Both the position numbers and the translations under genes were made by a program. 64,000 nucleotides of DNA, taken from contig OZ237761.1 in NCBI GenBank assembly GCA_965178125.1, forward strand, positions 558,001 through 622,000, written 5' to 3'. The notes beneath the pieces are model-generated. The model did no database searches, had not been told where the DNA came from, and saw nothing but the letters and a program-made list of their open reading frames with translations. Of the stretch, positions 1 to 12,606 are shown in pieces (position 1 is the first letter of the stretch; each line of letters opens with the position of its first letter). Source of the stretch: Bilabrum cf. latius. Its lineage: Eukaryota; Bigyra: Bicosoecida; Bigyra; Bicosoecida.

Positions 1-1574
1 TACTGGTACACCCCGGCCTGGTTAATGAGGAAGCCCTGCCAGAACGAGTCGTACGACATCGCGCCTCGGGTGTAACCTGCCTGCCATACCTGCTCTCGCT
101 CTGCCCACGCGGCTGCGTCAGGGTCTCGCTTCGCGTCGGGCTGAAACCGGATACCGGTCGAAGCGAACTTGCGCGAGCTGGCCGTGAGCCACAGCGAAGC
201 CCCACCCGGGGATGAGTGCGCTTGGAGCAGCGGTGCGATGAGGCCCACGGCTCCGCTAGGTGACTCTGGGACGCCTGGTGGCACGTACCCGCTAGCTAAA
301 TGCAGCTGAGCTGCAAGGCCAGAGCCGATCATGCCATCTCCTGCATCGCCGTCCAAGGCATACGATGCAAGCGGTGCCTGGATGGCGAGCGATGTTGATG
401 GTCCCGCAGCTGCACCGTCTGTGCCATCAAGAGGCTCTACAACCCTGGGCTGGTCAGGGCGCGACGAGTCCGGAAACAGAAACGTTCCGTTGGCAGACAC
501 GGAGCAACCCCCGAAATCTGAAGTGGCCTGTGCTGTGGTACTAGCGCCATGCTTCGCGCCGGGTGCGAGCAGGACCAGAAACTGCGGCCTGGGGTGTTTG
601 TCGTGCAGCGAGGGGGTTGGAAATTGTGACGGCCACGCATCCAAGCTTGATCCTGCCGCTGCTTCGGTCTGTGAGTGCGACAACGGCACAGCAGACGGCC
701 CCGCCGCTACTGAATGGTCGTCGCTCATCGATGGCGCGGTTATCTGGTCGAAGAGCAGCAGCGCTAACGAGTCGGCAGGGCACGGGGCAGAGCTGCCTAC
801 CAAGGCAGGGGTTACCGCGTATCCTCCAGGCAACCCGCCCTCAGTAGCCTGCAGCAGACCTCCGGGTCCTCGCCAAAACGTGCTTCTCACGCACGAGGCC
901 GAGACGTTGTGGCCCCACGTTCGGCTGGCCTCGGTGTTCCAGCCCGTGGGAAGCAGCTCCTGAGCCAGCGTGGACCAGACCTCCGTATAAGCAGGAGGAT
1001 TGCTTGAAGTAGCCATCAATGCGGCGGAGACTGACACATTCACCTGGGACACGACGAAAGGAACGTCTCCAAATGGAGCTTGCACGACGTGCGAAATTGA
1101 AGCCGTACCTGCGCCTGCCGCTGTTGTCTTGCTTGCCTGTCCGACCCCAAACCGAATATTTAAATCTTTGCATTGACCGCCATCTGCAGTGTGGACTGGA
1201 CAACGGGATGAGGCTGCGATTCGGTCGCCTGCAGACACCCACCCCGCACCGCCCCGGAACTGCTTGAGAGACGCATCGAAGCCGTTCATGAGCTTGGGTC
1301 CACCCTCATCCTAGCGCAATGTCACAAGACCATCGGCTGCGCACAAGGCGACTAACCTATCGTTGCCAAACTGGTGTAACAAGGACCCGCTCTACGACTC
1401 GTTCGAAGCCCCGAGATAGGATACCGCAGGAAGAATGCCATCAGGTGTCGACCCCCAGCTGCCCCACATGTTACTCCCAGGACTATTATGTGGGCTATCT
1501 GGTTGCCCAAGAGATGGAACCAGCTGGGTCAATGCCAGTACGCATGCCGATATAATGAACCTGCAATAGTGCAA
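1..1574 (-). CDS. partial secreted-type protein of unknown function
   Basis: The minus frame is open from about 1599 to the window edge, with two in-frame TAG codons (1311-1313, 1392-1394) and no TAA or TGA, so the C-terminus lies outside the window. About 525 residues are visible. The N-terminal part reads as a hydrophobic segment (FIISACVLALTQLV) like a signal peptide, but no in-frame ATG precedes it; the first one is at 1469-1467. The true start is therefore probably in an upstream exon. The rest is rich in Ser, Gly and Ala and has several N-glycosylation sequons (NVS, NGT), which fits an extracytoplasmic protein. I do not recognise the family. Segments such as HQFGNDRLVALC and RQDEGGPKLM look conserved enough to be catalytic or structural, and a secreted glycoside hydrolase is possible but unproven. 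The plus-strand ORF at 331-963 is a shadow. Confidence 0.55.
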
Positions 1575-2144
1575 CTGCCACCATGCAAACGATACGAAAT
1601 ATCATGCTACTCGACTTGCGGATTTAGAACAATGAGGAAAAGCTAGGATAACTATAATGGTTTGACTGACATGCTGTGGGCTCTTAAAGAAGCGAAATTT
1701 GCTCACAAAGATCCGTAAAATCGTGATCTTTTTGAAACGTGTCGTTTTCTCAAAATACGAATTTGGTCGTTCATCGTGCAGCTAGCGTGGTCCACACTGT
1801 TAGATTGTCGCTTCTATTGCGCCAGGCAGTCCATATTGTGCGACAAACACATCATTATACCTAATAGGATTGCTTAGACTGCCAGAAAGTGGTTTGAGAT
1901 TGCCGATTAGCGCTTGGGTCTGCACGTGGTATCGCGAAGGGAGCTATACTAGTGCTCACGTGGAGCCTTTTGTGATTCATAGCAGTCCAGTGTCTTTTAA
2001 ATACAGCTTTAGATTGATTCTGTTGGTCGTTGATCAGGCAGAGAGGGTACGCAGCCGTTTAGAGCAAGCTGAATTAGATCCTGTTCCGACGTGGAAGCTA
2101 CACAGTGAAGCCCAAGTGTCCCAGCTGCAAAGGTATTGAAAGCC
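1575..2144. other. divergent intergenic region
   Basis: No supportable coding region beyond a possible first exon of the minus-strand gene to the left. It separates that gene from the plus-strand myosin and probably holds both promoters. It is visibly more AT-rich than the flanking coding DNA. Confidence 0.4.
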
Positions 2145-5100
2145 ATGTCATCAGCAGCCCCGAGAGACCCCAAGGCTGTGTTGGATCACAGCAAGCAGGC
2201 ACGTGCAAAGATGATGCGAGCTGCTCGACGAGGCTCCACCATGCTTCGCTCCGTAACAGCACTGCAGAAAGGCGACCCGAAATAGAAAGTTATGGACGCT
2301 GTCAAACAAAAGCACGCAGCCGAGGAAAGAAAGAGGCGCGCAGAGTTTGCGTTTGTTGATCGCGGCGAAGAATTTTTCTGGATCAAGGACAGCAAAGAGG
2401 CGTTTCGCCCAGCGAAGGTTGTTGATAAGCGGAAGGACGGAGGCATGACAGTGGAATACACGGGCGGTACCAGGACAACAAAGACTGTGTCTAAGGATGA
2501 CGTAGGCCCCCGCATCTCCCGGCCGGAATCCCTTCGCGTTGAATTCGAGGACATGGTTCGAATGGAGGACGTGAACGTCGCGACCATCTTGCACAACCTC
2601 AGGATGCGGTTCAAAGCGGACCGAATCTACACTAACATTGGTGAGATACTGTTTAAGGCGATAGATGCGTCGTGCGCTCGCTCGGCTCGATTTCTCTGCT
2701 TGCACGGCACTCGAATCGCATCGCTGGTGCCGGCGTGGCACGCACTTGACGCAGCACTCTGCTAACTCCGTGCCTCACTCCCCGAGATGTGTCATCGCCA
2801 GAACCCTTGGCTCCCCCGCAGGTACCATTTTGGTGTCTCTGAACCCCTTCAAATGGATGGATGGCGTCTATTCCGCGGAAGTTGCAGAGAGGTACCTGCG
2901 ACGGCAGGTGGGCGAGCAGGTGCCGCCGCACGTGTTCGGCATCGCATCGGCCGCTTACGGAAACCTTACAAACGAGCAGGTGGACCAGGCCATCATCATC
3001 TCTGGCGAATCGGGCGCGGGGAAGACCGAGGCCACCAAGAAGTGCCTGCAATTCCTGGCCGAGGCAGCCTCTCGCGTCGCGGGGTCGTCCGAGAAGAAGT
3101 CCGGTGAGGCGGGGGGCGGTGTATCGATCGAGAAGAAGCTGCTGAACGCCAACCCGGTGCTGGAGGCATTTGGAAACGCCAAGACGGTCCGGAACAACAA
3201 CTCCTCCCGGTTCGGGAAGTGGATGGTGGTGCACTTCAACTACCGCTCCCAGATCTGCGCCTCTGAGATCATCAACTACCTCCTTGAGAAGTCCAGGGTG
3301 GTGTTGCAGGCCAACGAGGAGAGGAACTATCACATCTTCTACCAGGTCTGCCAGATCCCGTGGATGTAGCACGAGTTCGACCTCACCCACCCAGAGGACT
3401 ATCACTACACCAACCAGAGCGGGTGCATCGAGGTGCCGCGGATGAACGACAAGGAGGAGATGGAGGACGTCATGCAGGCCATGTGGGCCGTGGCAGGCAT
3501 GACGCCGCCAGCAGGAGTGCCTGCCACGGAGCGCCCCCCCGATCAGTTCGTGGGCATGGTCAGGCTCGCCGCCGCCATCCTGCACATTGGCAACGTCGAG
3601 TTCGTTCCGGTGCCAGGCAAGGAGGACGAGCAGTGCACCATCTCGTCCTCCGTGGCCTCGGAGAGAGCCATCGCGAACGCCGCTCGGATCCTTGGCGTGG
3701 ACGCCCTGGCGTTGAGGCAGTCGCTACACAAGAAGGTCATCCAGTCCGGGACGGAGCGCATCACCACGGAACTGTCGGCAGAGAGGGCTTCAGACGCCCG
3801 GAACTCGCTGTCGAGGGCACTGTACGGGCGCGCGTTCGACTGGCTCGTGCGGCAGGTCAACTCAAGCATGGTGGCTAACAAGGCCAGCTCGCAGAACATC
3901 GTGGGCATCCTCGACATCTTCGGGTTCGAAATCTTCGAGCACAACTCCTTCGAGCAGCTGTGCATCAATTTCTGCAACGAGAAGCTGCAGCAGCACTTCA
4001 ACACGCATGTGTTTAAAGAAGAGGAAAAGTGCTACATTGCAGAGGGTATCGACTACTCGGAAGTTGAGTTCATTGACAACCAGGACGTGCTGGACCTTGT
4101 CGAGAAGAAGCCGACCGGCCTGCTGGTCCTGCTCGACAACGAAGTCAAGATGGGCGCGCGCGGCACGGACAAGAACTTCATCGCGCAGGTCAACAAGTCC
4201 CACGCGAAGAACAAGAGGTTTGGCCGCGCCAAGCGCAAGCAGGGCCCCATGTACTTTGGAGTGAACCATTACGCAGGACGCGTGGACTACGACGCCGAGG
4301 GCTTTTTGGAGAAAAACAAGGACGAGTTGCTGCTCAACCTGGTGGAGCTCTGCTGCTCCTCTTCGGAGCCCTTTATGCAGATCCTCTTCTCGAAGGAGAG
4401 GGGAGGGTCCAGCGCAAGTCCCGCGGCCGGCAGCAAGAGCCCCTCCCGCAAGTCGGGCAAGAAGAGCTCGGGCGGATCGCGCAAGGAGACGCAGGCGTCG
4501 CAATTCAGGAAGCAGCTCGATGATCTGATGAAGACGCTTAACCGAACGTTCCCGCACTATATCCGGTGCGTGAAACCGAACTCGTCCAAGAAGCCCGACA
4601 TCTTCGAGGGCCCCCTCACGCTGCAGCAGCTCAAGTACGCCGGCGTGTTCGAGGCCGTTATGGTCAGGCAGCAGGGCTTCCCGTTCAGGTGGACCCACGA
4701 CGTCTTCTACAAGCGGTACAGGTGCTGTGCCTCCGATAGGGCGCGCTTCCTGGCACAGATCCCTCCCGGGGCCGATTTCAGGCAGCTGGCGACGGACCTC
4801 CTCTCCGACCTCCAGGTGGCCGACCCGCCGCGCAGACCGGAGGAATATGCCGAGCCGCTCAAGAACTGCAAGTTCGGGCGCACGATGGTTCTGTACAAGG
4901 CCGAGCCGCACCGCGTCCTCGAGACGATGAGGGACGTCACCAGGGTGCATTACGCCAGGGTGTGCCAGCGGGTGGTGAGGGGACACCTTGGCCGGTGCAA
5001 GTTTCTTGCTGTCAAGAAGGTGTACGACGCCATCAAGCACGCGATCAAGTCCAGGAACCTGGAAACGCTTGACGCCGCCATCGTGCTGGGCAAGGCAGCC

Positions 5101-8100
5101 CCCTTCAGGCTGTTCATTTTGCGCGAGGCATCGTCCATCCGCGAGGTGCTGGTGGCCGAGAAGAAGTGCAGGGAGGAGCTGGAGAGGGTGCGCCCGCTGG
5201 ACCCCGTGGAGCACTACGAGGCGTACAACGCTGCTCTGCAAGAGGCAGACAGGCTGAAGCTGATGGAGGAAGCGATCTCGCGGGAGGTGCAGGCCAAGTT
5301 TGCCTCGGTGAAGAAGAGGAAGGAAACCACCGCGGCCCTAAAGAAGGGCATCGAGCGCGGTGACAAGGCCCTCATCGAGGGTGCGCTGGAGCAGCTGGTG
5401 GACCTGGAGAAGGAGTGGGGCCCAATCGTGTCAGAGGACCAGAGGAAGCAGGCAGCCGAGACGCTCGAGATCATCCGCAAGGAGGACGAGGCGCTGCAGG
5501 GACTGCGAGACGCGCTCACTTCGCCTGAGGGCACGCTTAGAGGCAAGGTGGGCGAGCTTCTCCTGGATGGGGTCCGTTCAGAGGCTTTACATGCAGCCGC
5601 GGCCGACTGCCGCAAGCACAACATCCGCACCGATGTCGGCCTCTCGCTGATCGAAGCAGCCGACGCCATCGTGGCGATGCGCAACGCCTTCAAGGCCAAG
5701 GACAACGGCGCCATCGAGGCCGCCGTGGGGGCCGTGTCCAAGCTCAAGAAGGATGGGAGGCTGGGCCCCGAGGCGGAGACGGAGGTGGAGCTGGCCGAGA
5801 ACGAGGTCATGGACAGGAGGGTGCAGCGGGACTTCGAGGCGGCGCTGGCGCAGGGGGTGCCCTAGGGCAAGGTGGGTGCCCTGCAGTTCAAGACGGCAGA
5901 CGTGGGCCCTCTCGAGGAGGTCCTCAGGATCGGCGAATCCATGACGGACACATCAAAGCCAACGCGGATGCTCCTGGACGCTGCTAAGCTCATCCACGGC
6001 CTGCGCAAGGCTGTGTGGTCAAAGGACTGGCACAAAATGAGGCAGCAGCTCGACAAGGCTGCCGGCATGGTGGTTCCCAAGACGGCCGTCCCAGAGCTGC
6101 ATCTTGTTCAGCTCGAGGTGGATAACCGCATGCTGATCCACCAGTTGACCGAGGCGCTGTCCAAGGGAGCGGCGTCTGGGTTCGTGGGCGTGATCGAGAC
6201 GAGCGACATCGACACCACCCTACTCGAGGCGAGGCTGGACCACTGGAAGCAGGTGGGCTGGCACACGGACAAGGCCAAGGCCCTGGTTAGAGTGGCCACG
6301 ACCTTCCTCCTCCTCCGGCGCGCGCTCCGCGAGGGCGAAGAAGACGAGGCGCTCGAAGCGGCCATTAAGGAAGCAGAGAGAGCCGTGGAGGAAGGCGAGG
6401 CTGCGGCGAGCCAAGAAGGCGGCAGGACCGGTGCGGCGTCCGGTGCCGGGGCGGCCGACCCCGTGGGTATCGCGGGCAGCGGCCCCGCGGCCAAGAAGCA
6501 GGCCAAGCTCTTGCCTAGCCAGGCTGAGCAGGAGCTCCGGCTGTCCCGCTACGAGCTGGAGAACAAGAAGGTGCTCGCGGCGCTCCAGGACGCCCTGCAG
6601 CGCGGCGCTCCTCAGGGCAAGATCGGCAGCGTGGACCTCAGCAGCGTGGACATAACCCAGCTCACCAAAGCCCTGGAGCTAGCCAGCGAGCTGGGCTGCC
6701 GCACTCCCGAGGCGTGGTGGCACCGCGACGTGGGCGAAGCTCTCCTCGATATGCGCAAGTCAGTGCTCCGCGGTGATTGGGCCGGAGTCGAGTCTTGCAC
6801 CGCAGAGGTGCGGGCAATGGACGGACAGAAACCAGACGACCACAACTCGGCAGGGGGCGGCGCTGATCCCCTGCAGTTCCCCGGGGTACACTCATCCGAT
6901 ACGCAGAGGTCTAGAGCCAGCAGCGTCAACTCGATGCAGTCCATTGCGGCGCGGGCCGTAGCCAAGGCAAAGGCCGAAAAAGCTGCCGCCTCGGGCGCAG
7001 GCGCAGACGACCAGGCAGCAGCCCCTGCCGCCTCGTCTGCGCTGAGCATGTTCGCGAAGGCGGGACGTGCCGTTCGCTCTCCCAGCTTTGGCGGCTCCGT
7101 GGGCAGCGCTGGCGGAGGTCCGAAGCAGCGACCGACCGATTTCATGTTCCTACCGTCGCCCGTGCTCAACGAGCTGCAGCTGGTGCAGGACGAGCTGGAC
7201 AACAGGACCATCCTCTCGAGCGTGCAGGCTGCTCTGCTCAACGGCCGGCCCGTGGGGCAGGTGGGCGACATCGACGCGAACGGGGTGCAGGTGCAGGAGC
7301 TAGAGGTGAGCGTGTCCAAGTGCGACCGCCTCGAGCCCAAGACCGCCGTCGCGAGGCAGCACGTGGAAACCGGCGTGAGGGTGCTGCAGCTGCGCAGGGC
7401 GCTGCTGTCCGACTCATGGAGCGACGTGGAGCTCGTGCTCTCGACTCTACGGGACGACGGGCCGCTGCCCGACGGACCCAAGTCCGAGGGTGCGGTGGCG
7501 CCGGACGTGCTCGGCATGCTGACTGTGGCTCCCGTGGCGCGGGACGAGGTTATGCTCATGCGGCTAGAGGCGGGGTACAGGAAGGTCATCAAGGCGCTCA
7601 CGGACGCGCTGTCCAGCGACGGTCCATCCGGTGTGGTGGGCGACCTTGACGTATCGCGGCTGTCGGTGGGTCAGCTAGAGGAGGGCGTGGAGGTGGCCGA
7701 GCAGCACGGCACGCAGACCATCAAGGCGAGGCACCTGCTTGCCCTCGCTCGTTTCATCTGGAAGGTGCGGAGGGCTGTGCTGCAGGACAACTGGGACTCG
7801 GCCAAGGCCTTGCTGGACACGGCCGGGGACCTGCTCGGAGAGACGTCGGCTCTGCCGGTCGGCTGCGAGGTGCCTCAGCAGACCAAGTCGGAGGTGCGGC
7901 TGCTCAAGGCGGAGGCTTCCAACAGGCAGATCGTGAGCCAGGCCAGGGCCGCGCTGCAGGAAGGAGGGCCAAAGGGTGACGTGGGGCACCTGAACCTGAC
8001 CCTGATCGAGGTGCAGCCGCTCGAGGACGCCGTGGAGCAGGCCATGTGCCTGGGCCCCGCCACAGGAGAGGCGCGCTGCCTCGTGGCGACCTGCGTGCAC

Positions 8101-11100
8101 CTTCGTGCGGTGCGGCTGGCCCTCATGGCCGGTCAGTGGGAGAAGCTGCAGCGCTTCGTGGACTACGCGGACGGCGTGGCGAGCAGGTTCGGCGCCGGGC
8201 CTATCGACCCGGAGCTGCTGCGGGCCGCTGCGCACGAGGAGGAGCAGATTCAGATCAAGGAGGCTGAGGGGGATGGCGCGGGCGATAGCGACCAGCCCAG
8301 GCTGCCGCCCGCCTCGGTGCCGGCGTGGCAGCACTCCTCGGCCGGCAAGCACCTGGGCGTGCAGGGTCAGATGGGAGAGTGGGCGGTGGTGTCTAGGCTA
8401 GCAAGCGAGTCCGGCCTGGCTGCCGTGGGAGCCGCGGACCCCGTGGCCGCCCTGCCCCCTGGTGTCGCACGGCCCCTTCCCTTCGACATCGCGACGGACG
8501 GCCTCGCCAGCCTTTCTCTGGCCGAGCTGAGGGTGTGCCAGGCAGAGCTGGACAACCGTGCCATCATCGTGAAGCTCTCCGAGGCCCTCTCGAGCGGCTC
8601 GGCACAGGGTCCCACGGGCCACCTGGACGTCAGCTGCGTGGACACGGACGGCCTCGAGGATGCAATCTAGTTCGCGGAGGGGGTCGGCTGCACGACGGTG
8701 GAGGCGCGGCAGGTGCTTGCCACGGCCAAGGTGGTGGTCAAGCTCAGGGAGGCCCTCAGGTCGCACGACTGGTCCTACCTCGAGGCGGTGCTGGCGGAGG
8801 CCCACGGAAAGGTGCTCGCCAGCATTGTGGCACCAGAGATGCGGGCTGCGCAGGACGAGCTGGACAACAGGGCGGTACTGGTCGAGCTGACGCAGGCCCT
8901 GTCGCGGGGTAGGCCACAGGGCCAGACCGGCAGGCTGTACACGGGCAGCGTGGAGCTGAAGCCGCTGGAGGAGGCCATCGACATGGCCAGTCGGGTGGGC
9001 ACCAAGACCACCGAGGCGAGGCAGATGCTGTTCACGGCTCGAGTCGTCCTTCGGCTGCGGCACTCGCTGCTGGTTGGCGACCTGAACGAGGCGCAGCTGA
9101 CGCTGCAGGCAGTCCGCGGGCGGCCCGTGGCCACTGTTGCCATGTCGGAGATCCGCATGGCACAGGATGAGGTGGACAACTGGGTGCTGCTGCGCGAGCT
9201 GACGGAGGCCCTCGAGAATGGCAGGGCCAAGGGGACTGTGGGCGCTCTGGAGATCGAGGGCTGCGTGGAGACGGAGGGGCTCGAGGCGGCCATCCGCCGC
9301 GCCGAGGACAGGGGGGTCAAGACTAGGGAGGCACAGGCACTGGTCCTCGGCGCTGTGCAGGCTCTTAAGCTCAGGCGGGCGCTGCTCGCCGGCGACTGGT
9401 CCAAGGTGGAGGCGGTCGTTCGCGAGAGCGCGGGGGTGGCCGGCCTGGCGGCGCTGGCCGTGGAGGAACTCGCGCTGGCCTCGGACGAGCTGGATGACCG
9501 CAGGGTGGTGCGCCTGCTGGAGACGGCTCTGCGGCAGGGCAGCGCGAGGGGCGAGCCGGGCGAGCTAGACCTCAGTGGGGTCGACACCACCGCGCTGGAC
9601 GAGGGGCTCGCGACTGCGTCCGATCTCGGCTGCAAGACGGAGCGCGCGGAGGACCTGCAGAAGGCCGCCAAGCTGATCCGCCGTCTGAGGTCGGTGCTTC
9701 TCGCGGAGAACTGGGAGTGGGTGGCCACGGTGCTCCCGGATGCCAGGCAGGACAAGCGCGTGTTCCCCGTGGAGAGCTTGCAGGAGCTGCAGCTGGTGCA
9801 GGACGAGCTGGACAACAGGACCATCCTCGCCCAGCTGACCGCCGCACTGTCCTCAGGGGCTGCCCGGGGCGCCGTCGGCAGCATCGACGTGGACGGAATC
9901 GACACGGGCGGCCTGGACCGAGCGATATCCTTCTCCCGCCAGCTGGGGTGCAAGACGGTCGAGGCCTCTCAGATGGTCGCAACCGCGCAGCTGGTCCGGA
10001 GGCTGCGGCAAGCCCTCTCCGCGGGAGACCTGGAGCTGGCTGGAGAGCTGCTGGACGGCGTGCGCGGCAAGGTGCTGGCTGCGGCAGCCGCGGAAGAGGT
10101 GCGTGCAATCAAGCACGAAGTGGACAACTGGCGCGTGATCGGGGCGCTGACCTCGGCCGTGAGCGCGGCTGCGGAGGCTGGCATCGACGGGGACGGTGCC
10201 GGAGCCAGCGACGGCGAGGGCAAAGGCCCCGCGAGCAACAGCGCGGCTGCCCGAGCCGCGGCGGCGCTGGCCGGCTCGTCCGGAGGCTCCGATGGGGAGG
10301 GCGCCGAGGGCGGCTCGCTGGCTGTCCTCGACGCTGCCATCGCGCGCACGATGGAGCTGGGCTGCCACACGGCAGAGGCGAGGGATGCCCTCTTCAGCGC
10401 CCTCACCGTGCGCAGGCTGAGGTATGCCGTGGCCGAGGCCGACTGGGACTTTGCCGAGAAGGTGGTGGCCGAGGCAGACAGGGACTCCCACCGCCTCATC
10501 GCCGGCGCGCGGCCCCAGGTGGAGACCGTGAGGGAGGAGCTGGAGCTGCGCAAGGTGCTCAAGGGCCTCCGCAGCGCCGTGGACGCGCAGGACGAGACGG
10601 AGATCAGCTCCTTCCTGGCGCGCGGGGCGCGGCTCGGGCTGGCAGCCCACGCGAGCCAGGAGGTGCGCGCTGCGATGGAGCAGGCCTCCCTGGCTCTCTC
10701 TAGGCTGCACCGGTGTAGGTCCAGTCTGCAGGCCGGTCTCAAGGCCATGGCGGCGCCGCAGCTCGTGGACGCGCTGACGTCTGCCACGTCGATCGGGTTC
10801 CGCGGACCGTTGGTGGATGAGGCCCGCAAGGCGCTGGAGAAGATCCGCGGAGCTACCACAAGGGCGACGCAGGCCCTCCGCACTGTGGACACGGATGCGA
10901 TGGAGGCCAGCCTCCGCGAGTGCGAGAGCATCGGCCTGTCGCTTCCGCTGCTGCGCGACATTCGGGCGCTGCTAGCCCTGCCGCGACCTGTCCTGCTGCA
11001 GAAGCAGGTGCGGGCGGCAGTTGCGTAGGGCGACGCCGAGCGGGTCGTGTCAATCACCATGGAGATCAAGAGCAACTTCTTCGACGAGGGCGGCCGGCTG

Positions 11101-12486
11101 GACGACCCGGGCCTCAGCCTGCACAACTACGAAGAGGTGCGCCCGCCGCAGATCGTCAGCGCGTCGTACGGACTGACCGACACCACGGAGGACATGCTTC
11201 GCTGGTCGAAGCAGCCGATCCACAGCAGCTTCACCAGGCTGGGCGAGGACCCGGAGCTCAGGCGAGTCGCCGCCAGGTGTTTCAGAGCGGTCCTCTCCTT
11301 CATGGGAGACCGGGGCACTGCGGCCGCTGGCGCCCAGGGGCGCAAGAGCAGGTGCGTGGAGCAGGCGCAGGAGGCGCTCGCTGTGGCGCACCAGCAGGTG
11401 CCTCTACGAGACGAGCTGTTGCTGCAGATCTGCAAGCAGCTGACGGACAACCCCAGCGAGGACTCGAGGGCCCGCGGCTGGGTCCTCTTGCACGCGGCGT
11501 TGAGCAGCTTCCCACCCTCTGCCACGTTCGAAAACCACCTCGAGTGCTTCCTGCGGAGGCATGGGCGACTGGCTTCCGTTCGTGCGATGCACTTGCGCAT
11601 GTTTAAGGGCGCGGCCAAGGCGCCTGCCTCGGCGGAGCTGCTACGGAAGGCGCTCGAGCAGGCGGGGCTGCCTCCGCTGGGCAGCGCGTCTGGCTCTGGC
11701 TCTTCTCCCGGTGCCTCGACTGGGCAGGGCGGGGCCGCCGCATCTGCCGGGGGAGGGGCCGGGGCCCTCGCAGCCAGTGCGCCGAGTAGCTCGGCTGCGG
11801 AACCGCCGGCGGCGCCGGGGGCGGGCGCCGCCAACCCGTTCCTCAGCGAGATTGCGAGCCCCATCCAGCAGCCCGGCCAGAGGGGCCGAAGCAAGCTGGC
11901 GCAGGCATCGACGGGGCCCGTCGCGCCGTCCACGTCCGCGGTCGGGCGACGATCCGGTGGTGCGGTGGAGGGCAAGTCACAGGACTCCACCGACGAGAGA
12001 CAGCGCGGCGCTGGCGCGCCTCAGCTGCAGCCCGCTCCTGGACCCGTCGTGGCGGGTGGCTTGGGTGCGGATGGCAAGGGGGAGGTGCCTCACTTGGAGC
12101 GGAGGGACTCTAGCGACTCGGTGAGCGAGCTTCAGGGCGACTCGGACGTGTCGTTCGCCCGCTTCAAGCCCGCGAGCGCCCGGGCGGCGGACCGGCATGA
12201 CTCGGTGGACATTCAGCTCGAGCAGGCGCTCTCCACCGTGGCCGACTCGCTGCGGCCGTCGTCCAAGCGGACCCCGCCCGCGGCTTCGAGGCAGGAGCAG
12301 GGGTAGGCTAAGGCATCGGACGCAGGGAGCGGAGCGTACCCGGTGAGCAGCATCCGCGACCTGCAAGCGCACGGCTAGGGTGGCCCCAGCGTTCGGTCCA
12401 GCTAGGGTGCGCAACGTTAGGCAGGTACGTCCGGCAAGCTGGATCGCTTAGCTGCGCTTCGAGCATCGCTTGGCAGCTTTGATTGA
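2145..12486 (+). CDS. giant unconventional myosin with repeat tail and MyTH4 domain
   Basis: Actin-based motor of 3386 residues after removing one intron (2641-2821, GTGAGA...CCCCGCAG, phase 1). The start at 2145 keeps the frame open through the TAG at 2283. Motor domain: P-loop GESGAGKTEA near 3004, switch I NNNSSRFGKW near 3193, switch II DIFGFEIFE near 3913, and HYIRCVKPN near 4552. One degenerate IQ motif follows (4960-5010). Then comes a tail of twelve to thirteen repeats of roughly 100 residues (5.4-10.5 kb), a MyTH4 domain (about 11.2-11.6 kb; core LRDELLLQICKQLT) and a low-complexity C-terminus ending at TGA 12484. Nine in-frame TAGs (2283, 3367, 5863, 8668, 11026, 12304, 12376, 12403, 12418) are sense. 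The one at 3367 sits inside the conserved motor and the one at 5863 aligns with Gln in sister repeats. No FERM domain follows the MyTH4. The identity as a myosin is certain; the class is not. Confidence 0.95.
2641..2821 (+). other. spliceosomal intron in the myosin motor
   Basis: Joining GTGAGATA at 2641 to CCCCGCAG ending at 2821 restores the motor sequence IYTNIG|TILVSLNPFK, which is strongly conserved in myosins. Phase 1. Other introns in the window mostly share the GTGAG donor. Confidence 0.9.
5430..10510 (+). repeat. tandem ~100-aa protein repeats in the myosin tail
   Basis: Twelve to thirteen diverged copies follow the pattern: helix with QDELDNRTIL, then a G-x-x-x-G turn, then LGCKTxEARQM, then LRRALLxGDW. 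Well-preserved copies begin near 6085, 6525, 7170, 7545, 7880, 8518, 8835, 9145, 9463, 9775 and 10100. I do not recognise this as a named domain; it looks all-helical. Confidence 0.85.
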
Positions 12487-12606
12487 GATTGTGGTTGTTA
12501 GACTGCGTATTTTGACAATAACCTATTTTTGTCGGATAAGAATATGAGAATCGGATTCAGAATGGCACCACACTACACCGAGGACACAAGACGGCTTTGC
12601 AGAGCG

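Noticed and set aside
1-700. HSD17B7/ERG27-type reductase identity for the left partial gene
   Set aside because: A short LWLTASSRKF segment looked SDR-like, but no Rossmann glycine motif or YxxxK pair exists in the frame.
331-963. 210-codon plus-strand ORF at the left edge
   Set aside because: The opposite strand has a longer frame with signal peptide, sequons and balanced composition extending off the window; the plus ORF is its shadow.
3862-5241. Long antisense ORFs in GC-rich genes (also 6612-7601, 42725-43660, 44630-46009)
   Set aside because: They lie opposite well-supported coding DNA and are a consequence of GC-rich codon use; no motif recognised in them.
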